Shown here one piece after another: positions 1 to 7,013 of a DNA stretch of 64,000 nt. The notes below the pieces were generated by a model. The model ran no database searches. It was not told the DNA's origin and saw only the letters and a list, made by a program, of their open reading frames with translations. Origin of the DNA: Rhizomicrobium sp. (lineage in GTDB: Bacteria > Pseudomonadota > Alphaproteobacteria > Micropepsales > Micropepsaceae). Both the position numbers and the translations under genes were made by a program. Location: assembly GCA_037200045.1 (NCBI GenBank), contig JBBCHM010000001.1, positions 2,914,001-2,978,000 of the forward strand. The letters are read 5' to 3'. How positions within the stretch are numbered: the stretch's first letter is position 1; each line of letters begins with the position of its first letter.

Positions 1-857
1 TCGTCATCGCCGGCCTGCTCGGCATTGTGCTCCTGATCGCGCTGTTCTCGAGCTTCTACTTCGTCAACCAGACCGAAGAGGCGCTGGTGCTGCAGTTCGG
101 CGCTCCGCAGGCGGTGGTCACCGACCCCGGCATCCATTTCAAGACGCCGCTGACCCAGAGCGTGGTGTTCTTCGACAAGCGCGTGCTCCTGCTCGACGCG
201 CCGACCGAGGAGGTCATCGCCTCCGACAAGAAGCGGATGATGGTCGACGCCTTCGCGCGTTGGCGCATCACCGATCCGCTGAAATTCTACCAGACGCTGA
301 GCGACAAGGAGAACGCGCTGAGCCAGCTTTCGCCGGTGCTGTCGTCGAACGTGCGCGGCGTGCTCGGCAAGGAGAGTTTCGCCGCGATGCTGTCGGGCAA
401 GCGCGCCCAGCTCATGATCGACATCAAGAACGAGATGAACCACGCGGTCTCCGGCTTCGGCATCGAGATCGTCGACGTGCGCATCCGCCATGCCGATTTG
501 CCGCCCGCCAACAGCGACGCGATCTACCAGCGGATGAAGAAGGAACGCGAGCGCGAAGCGGCGGAATATCGCGCCGAGGGCAGCGAGACCGCGCAGCGCA
601 TCCGCGCCCGCGCCCAGCGCGAGGTGACGGTGCTGACCGCAGAGGCCACCCGCGAATCGGAAATCCTGCGCGGCGAGGGCGACGCCGAAAAGACCCGCAT
701 CCTGGGCCAGGCGTTCAGCCAGGACCCGGACTTCTTCGCCTTCTGGCGCACCATGCAGGCCTATCAGGACGCGCTGGGCGACGGGAAGACCACGGTCGTG
801 CTGTCGCCCGACAGCGATTTCCTGAAATATTTCGGCAAGGGCCCGGGCGGGAAGTAG
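1..857 (+). CDS. hflC: Protease modulator HflC, 5' end outside window
   Basis: This is the C-terminal 284 residues of an SPFH/band-7 membrane protein of the HflC type. HflC forms the HflK-HflC complex that surrounds FtsH and modulates its proteolysis at the inner membrane. The frame is already open at base 3 and reads a hydrophobic membrane anchor (VIAGLLGIVLLIALFSSFYF) just before the conserved NQTEEALVLQFG entry into the SPFH domain. A charged coiled-coil region follows (KKERER...ETAQRIRARAQREV). The C-terminus ends in YFGKGPGGK. Only a short cytoplasmic N-terminus is missing. A GTG at 27 exists, but it lies inside the anchor and is not the true start. hflK is expected immediately upstream, outside the window. 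Confidence 0.93.
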   Translation, partial: VIAGLLGIVLLIALFSSFYFVNQTEEALVLQFGAPQAVVTDPGIHFKTPLTQSVVFFDKRVLLLDAPTEEVIASDKKRMMVDAFARWRITDPLKFYQTLSDKENALSQLSPVLSSNVRGVLGKESFAAMLSGKRAQLMIDIKNEMNHAVSGFGIEIVDVRIRHADLPPANSDAIYQRMKKEREREAAEYRAEGSETAQRIRARAQREVTVLTAEATRESEILRGEGDAEKTRILGQAFSQDPDFFAFWRTMQAYQDALGDGKTTVVLSPDSDFLKYFGKGPGGK

Positions 858-913
858 GCGGCCCCCCCCGGGGGGCAACCTTTCAGCAACCTCGCCGGGC
901 CCATACTGCCGCC

Positions 914-1990
914 ATGGCAACGCGGCGCTATGGAACGCTTGACGGACTGCGCGGCATCGCCGCGTTCATGGTGCTGATCGGGCATCTGGCCGGCCCGTTC
1001 TATCCCTTCACGCTGCACGGCTATCTCGCCGTCGACCTGTTCTTCCTGATGAGCGGCTTCGTGGTCGCCGCCGCCTATGAGACACGGCTGCGGGCGGGGT
1101 GGGGCGTGGCGCGCTTCGCGCTGGTACGGCTCAAGCGGTTGTGGCCGGTCTATGCGCTGAGTTTCGTCCTCGCGATCGCCTGCTACCTGACCGTGCGCGC
1201 GGTGAAGCCGTCGGACGATTTCCTCTTTCCCGCGCTGCCGCTGGCAAGCGTGGTGGCGATGGGATTGCTGTTCATCCCGCAATTCGTGCGCTATGGCGGC
1301 GGCGCGCTCTTTCCGCTCGATCCCGCGGCCTGGTCGCTCTCGACCGAGATGTTCGGAAATATCGTCTACGCCGCCGCCGCGCCGTCGCTGTCCGACCGGA
1401 CCTTGAAGATCCTGATCGGCATCGGTGCCTTCGGCATCGCGATCACGGCCTTCCGCAAGGGCGGGCTCAATGTCGGTTTCGATGCCGTCACCGTCGTCTG
1501 GGGGTATTTGCGTTTCGCGTTCTCTTTTCCCGCCGGCGTGCTGCTCTACCGGCTGCACGCGGCGGGGCGGTTGCCGCGCCTGCCGGTTCCGCCCTGGCTC
1601 GTTCTGGCCGCCACCGTCCTTCTGCTCAGCGGGCCGGCGCCGCTGGTTGCGCTCTATGACACGATCGTCGTGCTTTTTCTCTTCCCCGCGATCACGGTGG
1701 CGGCGTTGTCGCGCGAACCGCAGGCGCGCTTCGCACCGTTCTTCGCCTGGTGCGGCGCGGTCAGCTATCCGCTCTATGTCCTGCACCAGCCGATCACCGG
1801 CATGGTGCTGTCCATCGTGCCGCGGGGAATCGGCCATGTCGTGCTGGTGCTGTGCCTGCCGGTGGCGATCATCGCCATGGCGGCGGCGGCGGAGCGCTGG
1901 TTCGAACGCCCGGTACAGCGCTGGTTCAAGGCGCGGCGGCATGGCGTTTCGCCGGGTGACGGCGCCGTAATCCGCGAGCCGGCCGCCTAG
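914..1990 (+). CDS. Acyltransferase family 3 membrane protein
   Basis: This is a 358-residue integral membrane O-acyltransferase of the acyltransferase-3 (OafA/NodX-like) superfamily. Such proteins move acyl groups onto cell-surface sugars or lipids. The N-terminus has the family pattern LDGLRGIAAFMVLIGH, with the conserved Arg and His, followed by DLFFLMSGFV in the second segment. About ten hydrophobic segments are visible, and the last third keeps SYPLYVLHQP. The ATG at 914 is chosen because this family normally starts a few residues before LDGLRG. The frame stays open far upstream, but that stretch is antisense-like Arg-rich sequence overlapping hflC. The substrate is not predictable. Confidence 0.85.
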   Translation: MATRRYGTLDGLRGIAAFMVLIGHLAGPFYPFTLHGYLAVDLFFLMSGFVVAAAYETRLRAGWGVARFALVRLKRLWPVYALSFVLAIACYLTVRAVKPSDDFLFPALPLASVVAMGLLFIPQFVRYGGGALFPLDPAAWSLSTEMFGNIVYAAAAPSLSDRTLKILIGIGAFGIAITAFRKGGLNVGFDAVTVVWGYLRFAFSFPAGVLLYRLHAAGRLPRLPVPPWLVLAATVLLLSGPAPLVALYDTIVVLFLFPAITVAALSREPQARFAPFFAWCGAVSYPLYVLHQPITGMVLSIVPRGIGHVVLVLCLPVAIIAMAAAAERWFERPVQRWFKARRHGVSPGDGAVIREPAA

Positions 1991-2071
1991 CACGACGATG
2001 TGGCTTCACATTTCGTTCCCTTGGGATTAGGCAGGCAGCCCTAGCCCCGCGTCCTCAAGGTTCCCCGACTT

Positions 2072-3523
2072 ATGCGCATCCGCTGGTTCACCGCCGTTTC
2101 GCTGTCGCTGTTTCTGATCGCCGGAGCCGGCGCCGCGCCGCCGAAACCGGCGCCGGCCATCGTGCCGGTGCGCGGCGCGCCGGCGAGTTTCGCCGACCTC
2201 GCGGCCCGGCTCCTGCCCATGGTCGTAAATATCGCGACGACCCAGACGCTGAAACCGCTGCCGTCGGACCCCGGCCTGCCGAACATCGCGCCGGGCTCGC
2301 CGCTCGCCGACCTGTTCAAGAACTTCCTCGGCCAGGGGCCGAGCCTGCCGCGCCACGTCACCTCGCTGGGTTCGGGCTTCATCATCGATCCCTCCGGCTA
2401 CATCGTGACCAACAATCATGTGATCGAGGGCGCCGACCAAATCTCGGTCACGCTCAACGACGGCACGACGCTGCTCGCCAAGCTGATCGGCCGCGACGAG
2501 AAGACCGATCTGGCGCTGCTGAAGGTGGCGCCGCGCAAGCCGCTGCCCTCGACGCATTTCGGCGATTCCGACACCGCGCGGATCGGCGACTGGGTGATCG
2601 CCATCGGCAATCCCTTCGGGCTCGGTTCGACCGTCACCGCCGGCATCGTCTCGGCGCGCAACCGCGACATCGAGGCGGGGCCTTACGACGATTTCATCCA
2701 GACCGACGCGCCGATCAACCGCGGCAATTCCGGCGGGCCTTTGTTCGACATGAACGGCAACGTCGTGGGCGTGAACTCGGCGATCTATTCGCCGAGCGGC
2801 GGCTCGGTCGGCATCGCCTTCTCGATCCCCTCGAACCTGGTGCGCGCGGTGACCGACCAGCTGCGCCAGTTCGGCCAGGCGCGGCGCGGCTGGATCGGCG
2901 TGCGCATCCAGCAGCCGACCGAAGACATCGCCGAGGCGCGCGGGCTTCCGAGCATCGCCGGCGCGCTGATCGCCGACGTGACGCCGGGCGGTCCGGCGGC
3001 CAAGGGCGGCGTGCAGTTCGGCGATTTCATCACCGGCTTCGACAGCAAGCCGGTGACCGACAGCCGCTCGCTCAGCCGCCTCGTCGCCGACACGCCGATC
3101 AACAAGACCGTGCCGGTGGAGCTGTGGCGCAAGGGCAAGAAGATGTATGTGCGCGTGACGGTGCTGCGGCTGGCGGAACGGGCGCCCGGCCCGCCGCCGA
3201 AGCCGCCGCAGGGTCCGCCGCCGGCCAAGGCGACGACGCTGGGCCTGTCGCTCGGCGTGCTCGACGGCAATGCGCGCGGCCAGTTCCACATCGCGGCAAG
3301 CGTGCAGGGTGTGCTGATCACCGGCGTCGCGGCGGACAGTCCGGCCGGCGACAAGAACATCCGCCCGGGCGACGTGATCGTACAGGTGCAGGACGTGCCC
3401 GTGCGCGCGCCGGCCGATGTGACCAAGCAGATCGACGCGGTGCGCAAGGCGGGCAAGGCCGTGGTGGCGCTGCTGCTCAGCCGGGCCGGCGAGATGACCT
3501 ATGTGGCGGTGAGGTTGAAGTAG
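2072..3523 (+). CDS. Periplasmic Deg/HtrA-type serine protease with two PDZ domains
   Basis: This 483-residue protein is a trypsin-like S1C protease for envelope protein quality control. A signal peptide covers about residues 1-21 (cleavage after AGA). The catalytic triad is visible: His116 in VTNNHVIEG, Asp146 in KTDLALL and Ser220 in NRGNSGGP. PDZ1 runs from roughly 255 to 345. A Pro-rich linker at about 358-375 (PGPPPKPPQGPPPAK) leads to a second PDZ at about 385-480. Length and layout fit the DegP/DegQ/MucD group, but the sequence does not settle which one. An 81-base gap separates it from the acyltransferase, and no partner gene is evident. Confidence 0.93.
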   Translation: MRIRWFTAVSLSLFLIAGAGAAPPKPAPAIVPVRGAPASFADLAARLLPMVVNIATTQTLKPLPSDPGLPNIAPGSPLADLFKNFLGQGPSLPRHVTSLGSGFIIDPSGYIVTNNHVIEGADQISVTLNDGTTLLAKLIGRDEKTDLALLKVAPRKPLPSTHFGDSDTARIGDWVIAIGNPFGLGSTVTAGIVSARNRDIEAGPYDDFIQTDAPINRGNSGGPLFDMNGNVVGVNSAIYSPSGGSVGIAFSIPSNLVRAVTDQLRQFGQARRGWIGVRIQQPTEDIAEARGLPSIAGALIADVTPGGPAAKGGVQFGDFITGFDSKPVTDSRSLSRLVADTPINKTVPVELWRKGKKMYVRVTVLRLAERAPGPPPKPPQGPPPAKATTLGLSLGVLDGNARGQFHIAASVQGVLITGVAADSPAGDKNIRPGDVIVQVQDVPVRAPADVTKQIDAVRKAGKAVVALLLSRAGEMTYVAVRLK

Positions 3524-3571
3524 CCGTCTTTAGCCTTGCTTTGCAGCGCAACGGCATGGAGGGACGCAAGA

Positions 3572-4768
3572 GTGGATTGGATCGTCGCAGACACGGCGCG
3601 CGCGGCGAACGCCAAGGCATTGGCCATTCGCACCCTTCTGGCGCAGGCCTCGGCCGACGGCAATCTATGGCACGATCTCGGCAAGCGGCTCATGCAGGCC
3701 GGCCAGGCGAACGACGCCGCCAAGGCCTTGCGCGAGGCGGTGCGCCGCCTGCCGGGCGATTCGCGCACCCGTCTCAGCCTGGCTGGCGCGCTCCTGCGTA
3801 GCGATGAATATGCCGAGGCGCTCGCGGCCACGCAGGATGCGCTTCGTTTGGTGCCGGACGACCGGGCGGCGCGCACGCTCGAATTCGGGATCTTGGTGCG
3901 AATGGGCAATGTGGAACAGGCCCTGGCCCGGGCCGACGACATCGGCGAGATCGATCCCGCCAATCCGCTGCTGCTGCGCCTGTGGCGCGATACGATGCAC
4001 GGCCCCGCGGAGCTGGACGTGCTGCTGCAGCGCTGCGAGGCGATCCTGGCGAACGCCCCGGGAAACACCGCTGCCACGCATCACCAGGCAATGACGCTCG
4101 CACGCAGGGGGCGCGACGATGAAGCCCGCGCGGCAATGGACTACGAGCCGCTGGTCTCCATCGTCGACGGGCTGCTGCCCGAGGATTATGGCGACCTCGA
4201 TGCGTTCTGCACAGTGCTGGGCGGCGAATTGCTGCGCAATCCGACCTTCGTTCGGGATTCGAGCGGCCGGATCACCGAGAATGTCCTGGTGTCGGTCAAC
4301 CTGGAGCAGCCGGGCGACAAGGCCGTTTCCTCCCTGTTGCGGCGCATCCGGCGCGCGGTGGACGCGTATGCGACCGGATTGCTGCTGCAGGCGGCGTCGC
4401 ATCCGTCGGCAGCGCGTCTTGCTGCCGCGCAGCCCGGATCGGCCTGGCTGCACGCATGGGGCGTGATCCACCGCACGCAGGGCCGGATCAAGACACACTT
4501 CCATGATTCGGCGTGGCTGAGCGGCGTATTCTATGTGGCCGCCCCGCGCGCCGGAGGAACCGGCGCATTCGGCGGTCCGCTGCGCCTGGGAGACGTGGAC
4601 GAACGCCTTGCGCCGCGCCACGACCCGCCATGGCGGATCGTCGATGTCGAACCAGTGCCGGGTCGCCTGATCCTCTTCCCCGCCTATCTCCCGCACGCGA
4701 CGGCGCCCGCGGCCGGCGACGGCGATCGGATCTGCATCTCGTTCGACGTGATCCCGCAGGCCGGCTGA
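3572..4768 (+). CDS. TPR protein with C-terminal putative 2OG-Fe(II) oxygenase domain
   Basis: This is a 398-residue cytoplasmic protein. Residues about 15-175 form helical TPR-like repeats (LRLVPDDRAARTLEFGILVR and similar). The last 200 residues resemble the putative 2OG-Fe(II) oxygenase family PF13759: HFHDSAWLSGVFY contains a possible His-x-Asp metal pair, and FPAYLPHATAP the distal His, followed by ICISFDVIP. GTG at 3572 is chosen as start because GGAGGG lies just upstream at 3558-3563. The frame also opens at a TTG at 3536 without a good site. Related TPR-oxygenase proteins are often linked to glycan or peptide modification, but nothing nearby identifies the substrate. Confidence 0.75.
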   Translation: MDWIVADTARAANAKALAIRTLLAQASADGNLWHDLGKRLMQAGQANDAAKALREAVRRLPGDSRTRLSLAGALLRSDEYAEALAATQDALRLVPDDRAARTLEFGILVRMGNVEQALARADDIGEIDPANPLLLRLWRDTMHGPAELDVLLQRCEAILANAPGNTAATHHQAMTLARRGRDDEARAAMDYEPLVSIVDGLLPEDYGDLDAFCTVLGGELLRNPTFVRDSSGRITENVLVSVNLEQPGDKAVSSLLRRIRRAVDAYATGLLLQAASHPSAARLAAAQPGSAWLHAWGVIHRTQGRIKTHFHDSAWLSGVFYVAAPRAGGTGAFGGPLRLGDVDERLAPRHDPPWRIVDVEPVPGRLILFPAYLPHATAPAAGDGDRICISFDVIPQAG

Positions 4769-4775
4769 CGCCGCT

Positions 4776-5648
4776 TCAGACCTCCACCATCTCCGCGTCG
4801 CTATAGCCCTGCAGATAGAGCAGCGCGGTAAGGTCGCCGTGCTGGATCGCGGCGCCGGCCGCCGCCGCCACGACCGGCTTGGCGTAGTACGCCACGCCCA
4901 ATCCCGCGCGCTGGATCATCGCCAGGTCGTTGGCGCCGTCGCCGACCGCTAGCGCGTCCGCGACCGTGATGCCGAGATCGGCGACCGCCGCCTCCAGCGC
5001 CGCCAGCTTGGCCTCGCGGCCGAGGATCGGATCGGCGACCTCGCCGGTCAGCGCCGCGCCGTCATGCAGCAACTCGTTCGCCTGCTCGCGGTGGAAGCCC
5101 GCCGCCGCGGCGACGCGCGCGGTGAAATAGCGAAAACCGCCCGACACCAGGAGCGTGTGCGCGCCGTGGCTGCGCATGGTGGCGAGCAGCGTCTTGGCGC
5201 CCGGGTTGAGGTGGATGCGCTCGTCATAGACCCGCGCCAGCGCCGCGATCTCCAGTCCCCTCAGCATCGCGACCCGCTCGCGCAGAGCGGTCTCGAAATC
5301 CAGTTCGCCGCGCATGGCGCGCTCGGTGATCGCGGCGATCACCGGCTTCAGGCCGGCCATGTCGGCCAACTCGTCGAGGCACTCCACGTCGATGATGGTC
5401 GAATCCATGTCGGCGATGAGAAGCTTCTTGCGCCGGTTGGCGGCCGGCACGACGTTGACGTCGACCGGCTGGTTGCCGAAGTGATGCCGCGCCCGCTCCA
5501 GCACCTGTTCCGGCTGGCGGTCGAAATAGATGTCGAGCGCGCGGCCCGGCGACAGCCAGCGCTCATGCGCAGCTTCCGGGAACAGCGGCATCTTCACGGC
5601 ATAGCCCGAGGCGCCGACGATGTTGAGGACGTAGGGAAGGGCGGTCAC
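4776..5648 (-). CDS. serB: Phosphoserine phosphatase SerB
   Basis: This 290-residue HAD-family enzyme removes phosphate from O-phospho-L-serine in the last step of serine synthesis. HAD motif I is LLIADMDSTIID with the nucleophile Asp80 and the acid/base Asp82. Motif II is LLVSGGFRYFT. Motif IV is AVGDGANDLAMI. The N-terminal 70 residues form the regulatory-like extension typical of longer SerB proteins. The start is GTG at 5648, which overlaps the stop of the upstream 82-residue gene by four bases (GTGA), implying translational coupling. It is convergent with the TPR/oxygenase gene, with only seven bases between the stops. Confidence 0.94.
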   Translation of the reverse strand: MTALPYVLNIVGASGYAVKMPLFPEAAHERWLSPGRALDIYFDRQPEQVLERARHHFGNQPVDVNVVPAANRRKKLLIADMDSTIIDVECLDELADMAGLKPVIAAITERAMRGELDFETALRERVAMLRGLEIAALARVYDERIHLNPGAKTLLATMRSHGAHTLLVSGGFRYFTARVAAAAGFHREQANELLHDGAALTGEVADPILGREAKLAALEAAVADLGITVADALAVGDGANDLAMIQRAGLGVAYYAKPVVAAAAGAAIQHGDLTALLYLQGYSDAEMVEV

Positions 5649-5893
5649 GATGCGGTCGGGCGCTTCTTCTTGAAGCGCGCGTCGTAGACGGCCTGCACGC
5701 GCGCGATCTTCTTGGCCAAGCTCGCGATCTCGTCTTCCAGCCCGCGCATGCGCGCGATGTCGAGGGCGCGGTCGAGATTGTAGCGGGCGTCTTCCAGCGC
5801 GGCGCGCACATCGGTGTCGCGTGCGTCATAGATGGCGCTCATCGCCTCTTCCGCCAGCGCCACGAAGCGCGTTATCTCCGAGGTGTCGCTCAC
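5645..5893 (-). CDS. Small helical hypothetical protein upstream of serB
   Basis: An 82-residue protein with a GTG start at 5893. It is almost entirely predicted helical and rich in Ala, Arg and Asp (AALEDARYNLDRALDIAR, then IASLAKKIARVQAVYDARFK), and ends in a basic tail KKKRPTAS. There is no signal peptide or membrane segment. It overlaps serB by four bases and so belongs to the same transcript. It diverges from miaA with only 12 bases between the two start codons. I do not recognise the family. The regular spacing of hydrophobic residues suggests a small coiled-coil or helical-hairpin protein. Confidence 0.6.
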   Translation of the reverse strand: MSDTSEITRFVALAEEAMSAIYDARDTDVRAALEDARYNLDRALDIARMRGLEDEIASLAKKIARVQAVYDARFKKKRPTAS

Positions 5894-5905
5894 GCGAGTC
5901 CCGCC

Positions 5906-6811
5906 TTGTCCGCCGATGCCATCCTTATCGCAGGCCCCACCGCGAGCGGCAAGTCGCAAGCCGCGCTGGAACTCGCACAGGCCATCGGCGGGGTGATCGT
6001 GAACGCGGATTCCATGCAGGTCTATCGCGAGCCGCGGATTCTCACCGCGCGTCCGTCCGACGCCGACATGGCGCGCGTGCCGCATCTGCTCTACGGCCAT
6101 GTGCCGGCGCGCGAACCCTATTCGACCGGGCGCTATCAGAGCGATGCCGGCCATGCGCTGGCCGAAGTGCGCAAGGCGCATCGCGTGCCGATCTTCGTCG
6201 GCGGCACCGGACTCTATTTCCGCGCTTTGACCGACGGCCTCGCCGACATGCCGAGCGTGCCGGCCGGCGTGCGCGCGGCGGCGCGGGCGCGGCTGGCGGA
6301 GATCGGCAACGAGGCGTTCCACGCCGAACTCGCCGCGCGCGATCCGCAGATGGCGGCCATGCTCAATCCCGGCGACGGCCAGCGCGTGCTGCGCGCCTTC
6401 GAGGTGCTCGAAGCGACGGGCAGGAGCCTCGCCTTCTGGCAGAAGAATGAGGGGCTCGCCGTGCTGGATGGCCTCAGGCTGGCGCGCTTCGTGATCGACG
6501 TGCCGCGCGAGGTGCTGCGCGAGCGGATCGAGGCGCGCTTCCGCGCGATGCTCGCGGCCGGCGCGATGGAAGAGGCGCTGGCGCTGGAGGACCTCGACCC
6601 GGCGCTGCCCGCGGCGCGGATCATCGGGCGGCGGGAATTGCTGGCGCTGCACGAGGGCGCGCTCACCGAGGCACAGGCCGTCGAGCGGGCGGTGATCGCG
6701 ACCCGGCAATACGCCAAGCGGCAGGACACCTGGTTCCGCAACCAGCTCCCGGACTGGATTCGTATCGCCGGAGACAGCAATATTGTTACTGAAATGCAAA
6801 AAACTCTATGA
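5906..6811 (+). CDS. miaA: tRNA dimethylallyltransferase MiaA
   Basis: This 301-residue enzyme transfers a dimethylallyl group to the N6 of adenosine 37 in tRNAs that read UNN codons. The P-loop GPTASGKS is at residues 10-17. The conserved NADSMQVYRE (substrate and Mg binding), VGGTGLYFRAL, and the C-terminal RQYAKRQDTWFRN are all present. The start is taken as TTG at 5906, giving SADAILIAGPTASGKS; no ATG or GTG lies in frame upstream before the diverging gene. The stop at 6809-6811 is only nine bases before the -35 box of the ilv promoter. Confidence 0.93.
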   Translation: MSADAILIAGPTASGKSQAALELAQAIGGVIVNADSMQVYREPRILTARPSDADMARVPHLLYGHVPAREPYSTGRYQSDAGHALAEVRKAHRVPIFVGGTGLYFRALTDGLADMPSVPAGVRAAARARLAEIGNEAFHAELAARDPQMAAMLNPGDGQRVLRAFEVLEATGRSLAFWQKNEGLAVLDGLRLARFVIDVPREVLRERIEARFRAMLAAGAMEEALALEDLDPALPAARIIGRRELLALHEGALTEAQAVERAVIATRQYAKRQDTWFRNQLPDWIRIAGDSNIVTEMQKTL

Positions 6812-6820
6812 GGAAATTGC

Positions 6821-6849
6821 TTGACGCCGAATTGGCCTTTCCGTAGTTT
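6821..6849 (+). promoter_or_regulatory. Sigma-70-type promoter of the ilvBN operon
   Basis: A -35 box TTGACG (6821-6826) and a -10 box TAGTTT (6844-6849) are separated by exactly 17 bases. Transcription would begin near 6856-6857. That is only about six bases before the ATG of the leader peptide, so the leader would be translated almost leaderlessly from that codon, or from the in-frame GTG at 6874. Confidence 0.65.
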
Positions 6850-6861
6850 GCGCCGCACCAA

Positions 6862-6924
6862 ATGGGGCAGCCCGTGACACGCACGCTCGTACTTATTGGA
6901 CAGCCGCCGACCGGACGGGGATAG
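6862..6924 (+). CDS. ilvBN leader peptide
   Basis: A 20-residue open frame runs from ATG 6862 (or GTG 6874 in the same frame) to TAG 6922-6924. Its core reads TRTLVLIGQ, with four consecutive branched-chain codons (CTC GTA CTT ATT, 6886-6897) for Leu, Val, Leu and Ile. This is the hallmark of a peptide that senses charged Leu/Val/Ile tRNAs. It lies between a good promoter and a perfect intrinsic terminator, directly upstream of acetolactate synthase. It is too short for ordinary gene finders. Confidence 0.8.
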   Translation: MGQPVTRTLVLIGQPPTGRG

Positions 6925-6982
6925 GCCCGTTTCTCCGGCACGCGGCTGTGTTCGAAGGGGCGGAAACGCCCCTTAATCTTTT
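6911..6982 (+). terminator. ilvBN attenuator (pause hairpin, antiterminator strand, intrinsic terminator)
   Basis: The terminator is AAGGGGCG (6955-6962), loop GAAA, CGCCCCTT (6967-6974), then AATCTTTT. Upstream, CCGGA plus CGGG (6911-6919) can pair with CCCG and TCCGG (6926-6938) as a 1:2 hairpin. A rival 2:3 pairing joins CGTTTCT (6928-6934) with GGAAACG (6962-6968), which would destroy the terminator. A ribosome stalled on the Leu-Val-Leu-Ile codons would cover strand 1 and favour 2:3. A ribosome at the stop codon would block strand 2 and allow termination. Confidence 0.78.
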
Positions 6983-7013
6983 GTGCCCCTCTTTTCTCTT
7001 TTGGACGACGACG

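Noticed and set aside
260..913. Long open frame upstream of the acyltransferase that would extend its N-terminus by 218 residues
   Set aside because: It overlaps hflC out of frame, is Arg/Gly/Ala-rich antisense-like sequence, and the family starts a few residues before LDGLRG.
764..1993. 409-residue frame opposite the acyltransferase gene
   Set aside because: It is a shadow of GC-rich coding on the other strand, with His/Arg-rich composition and no motif.
2027..3289. 420-residue frame opposite the Deg protease
   Set aside because: Composition is Arg/Ala/His-rich, and it mirrors the real gene codon by codon.
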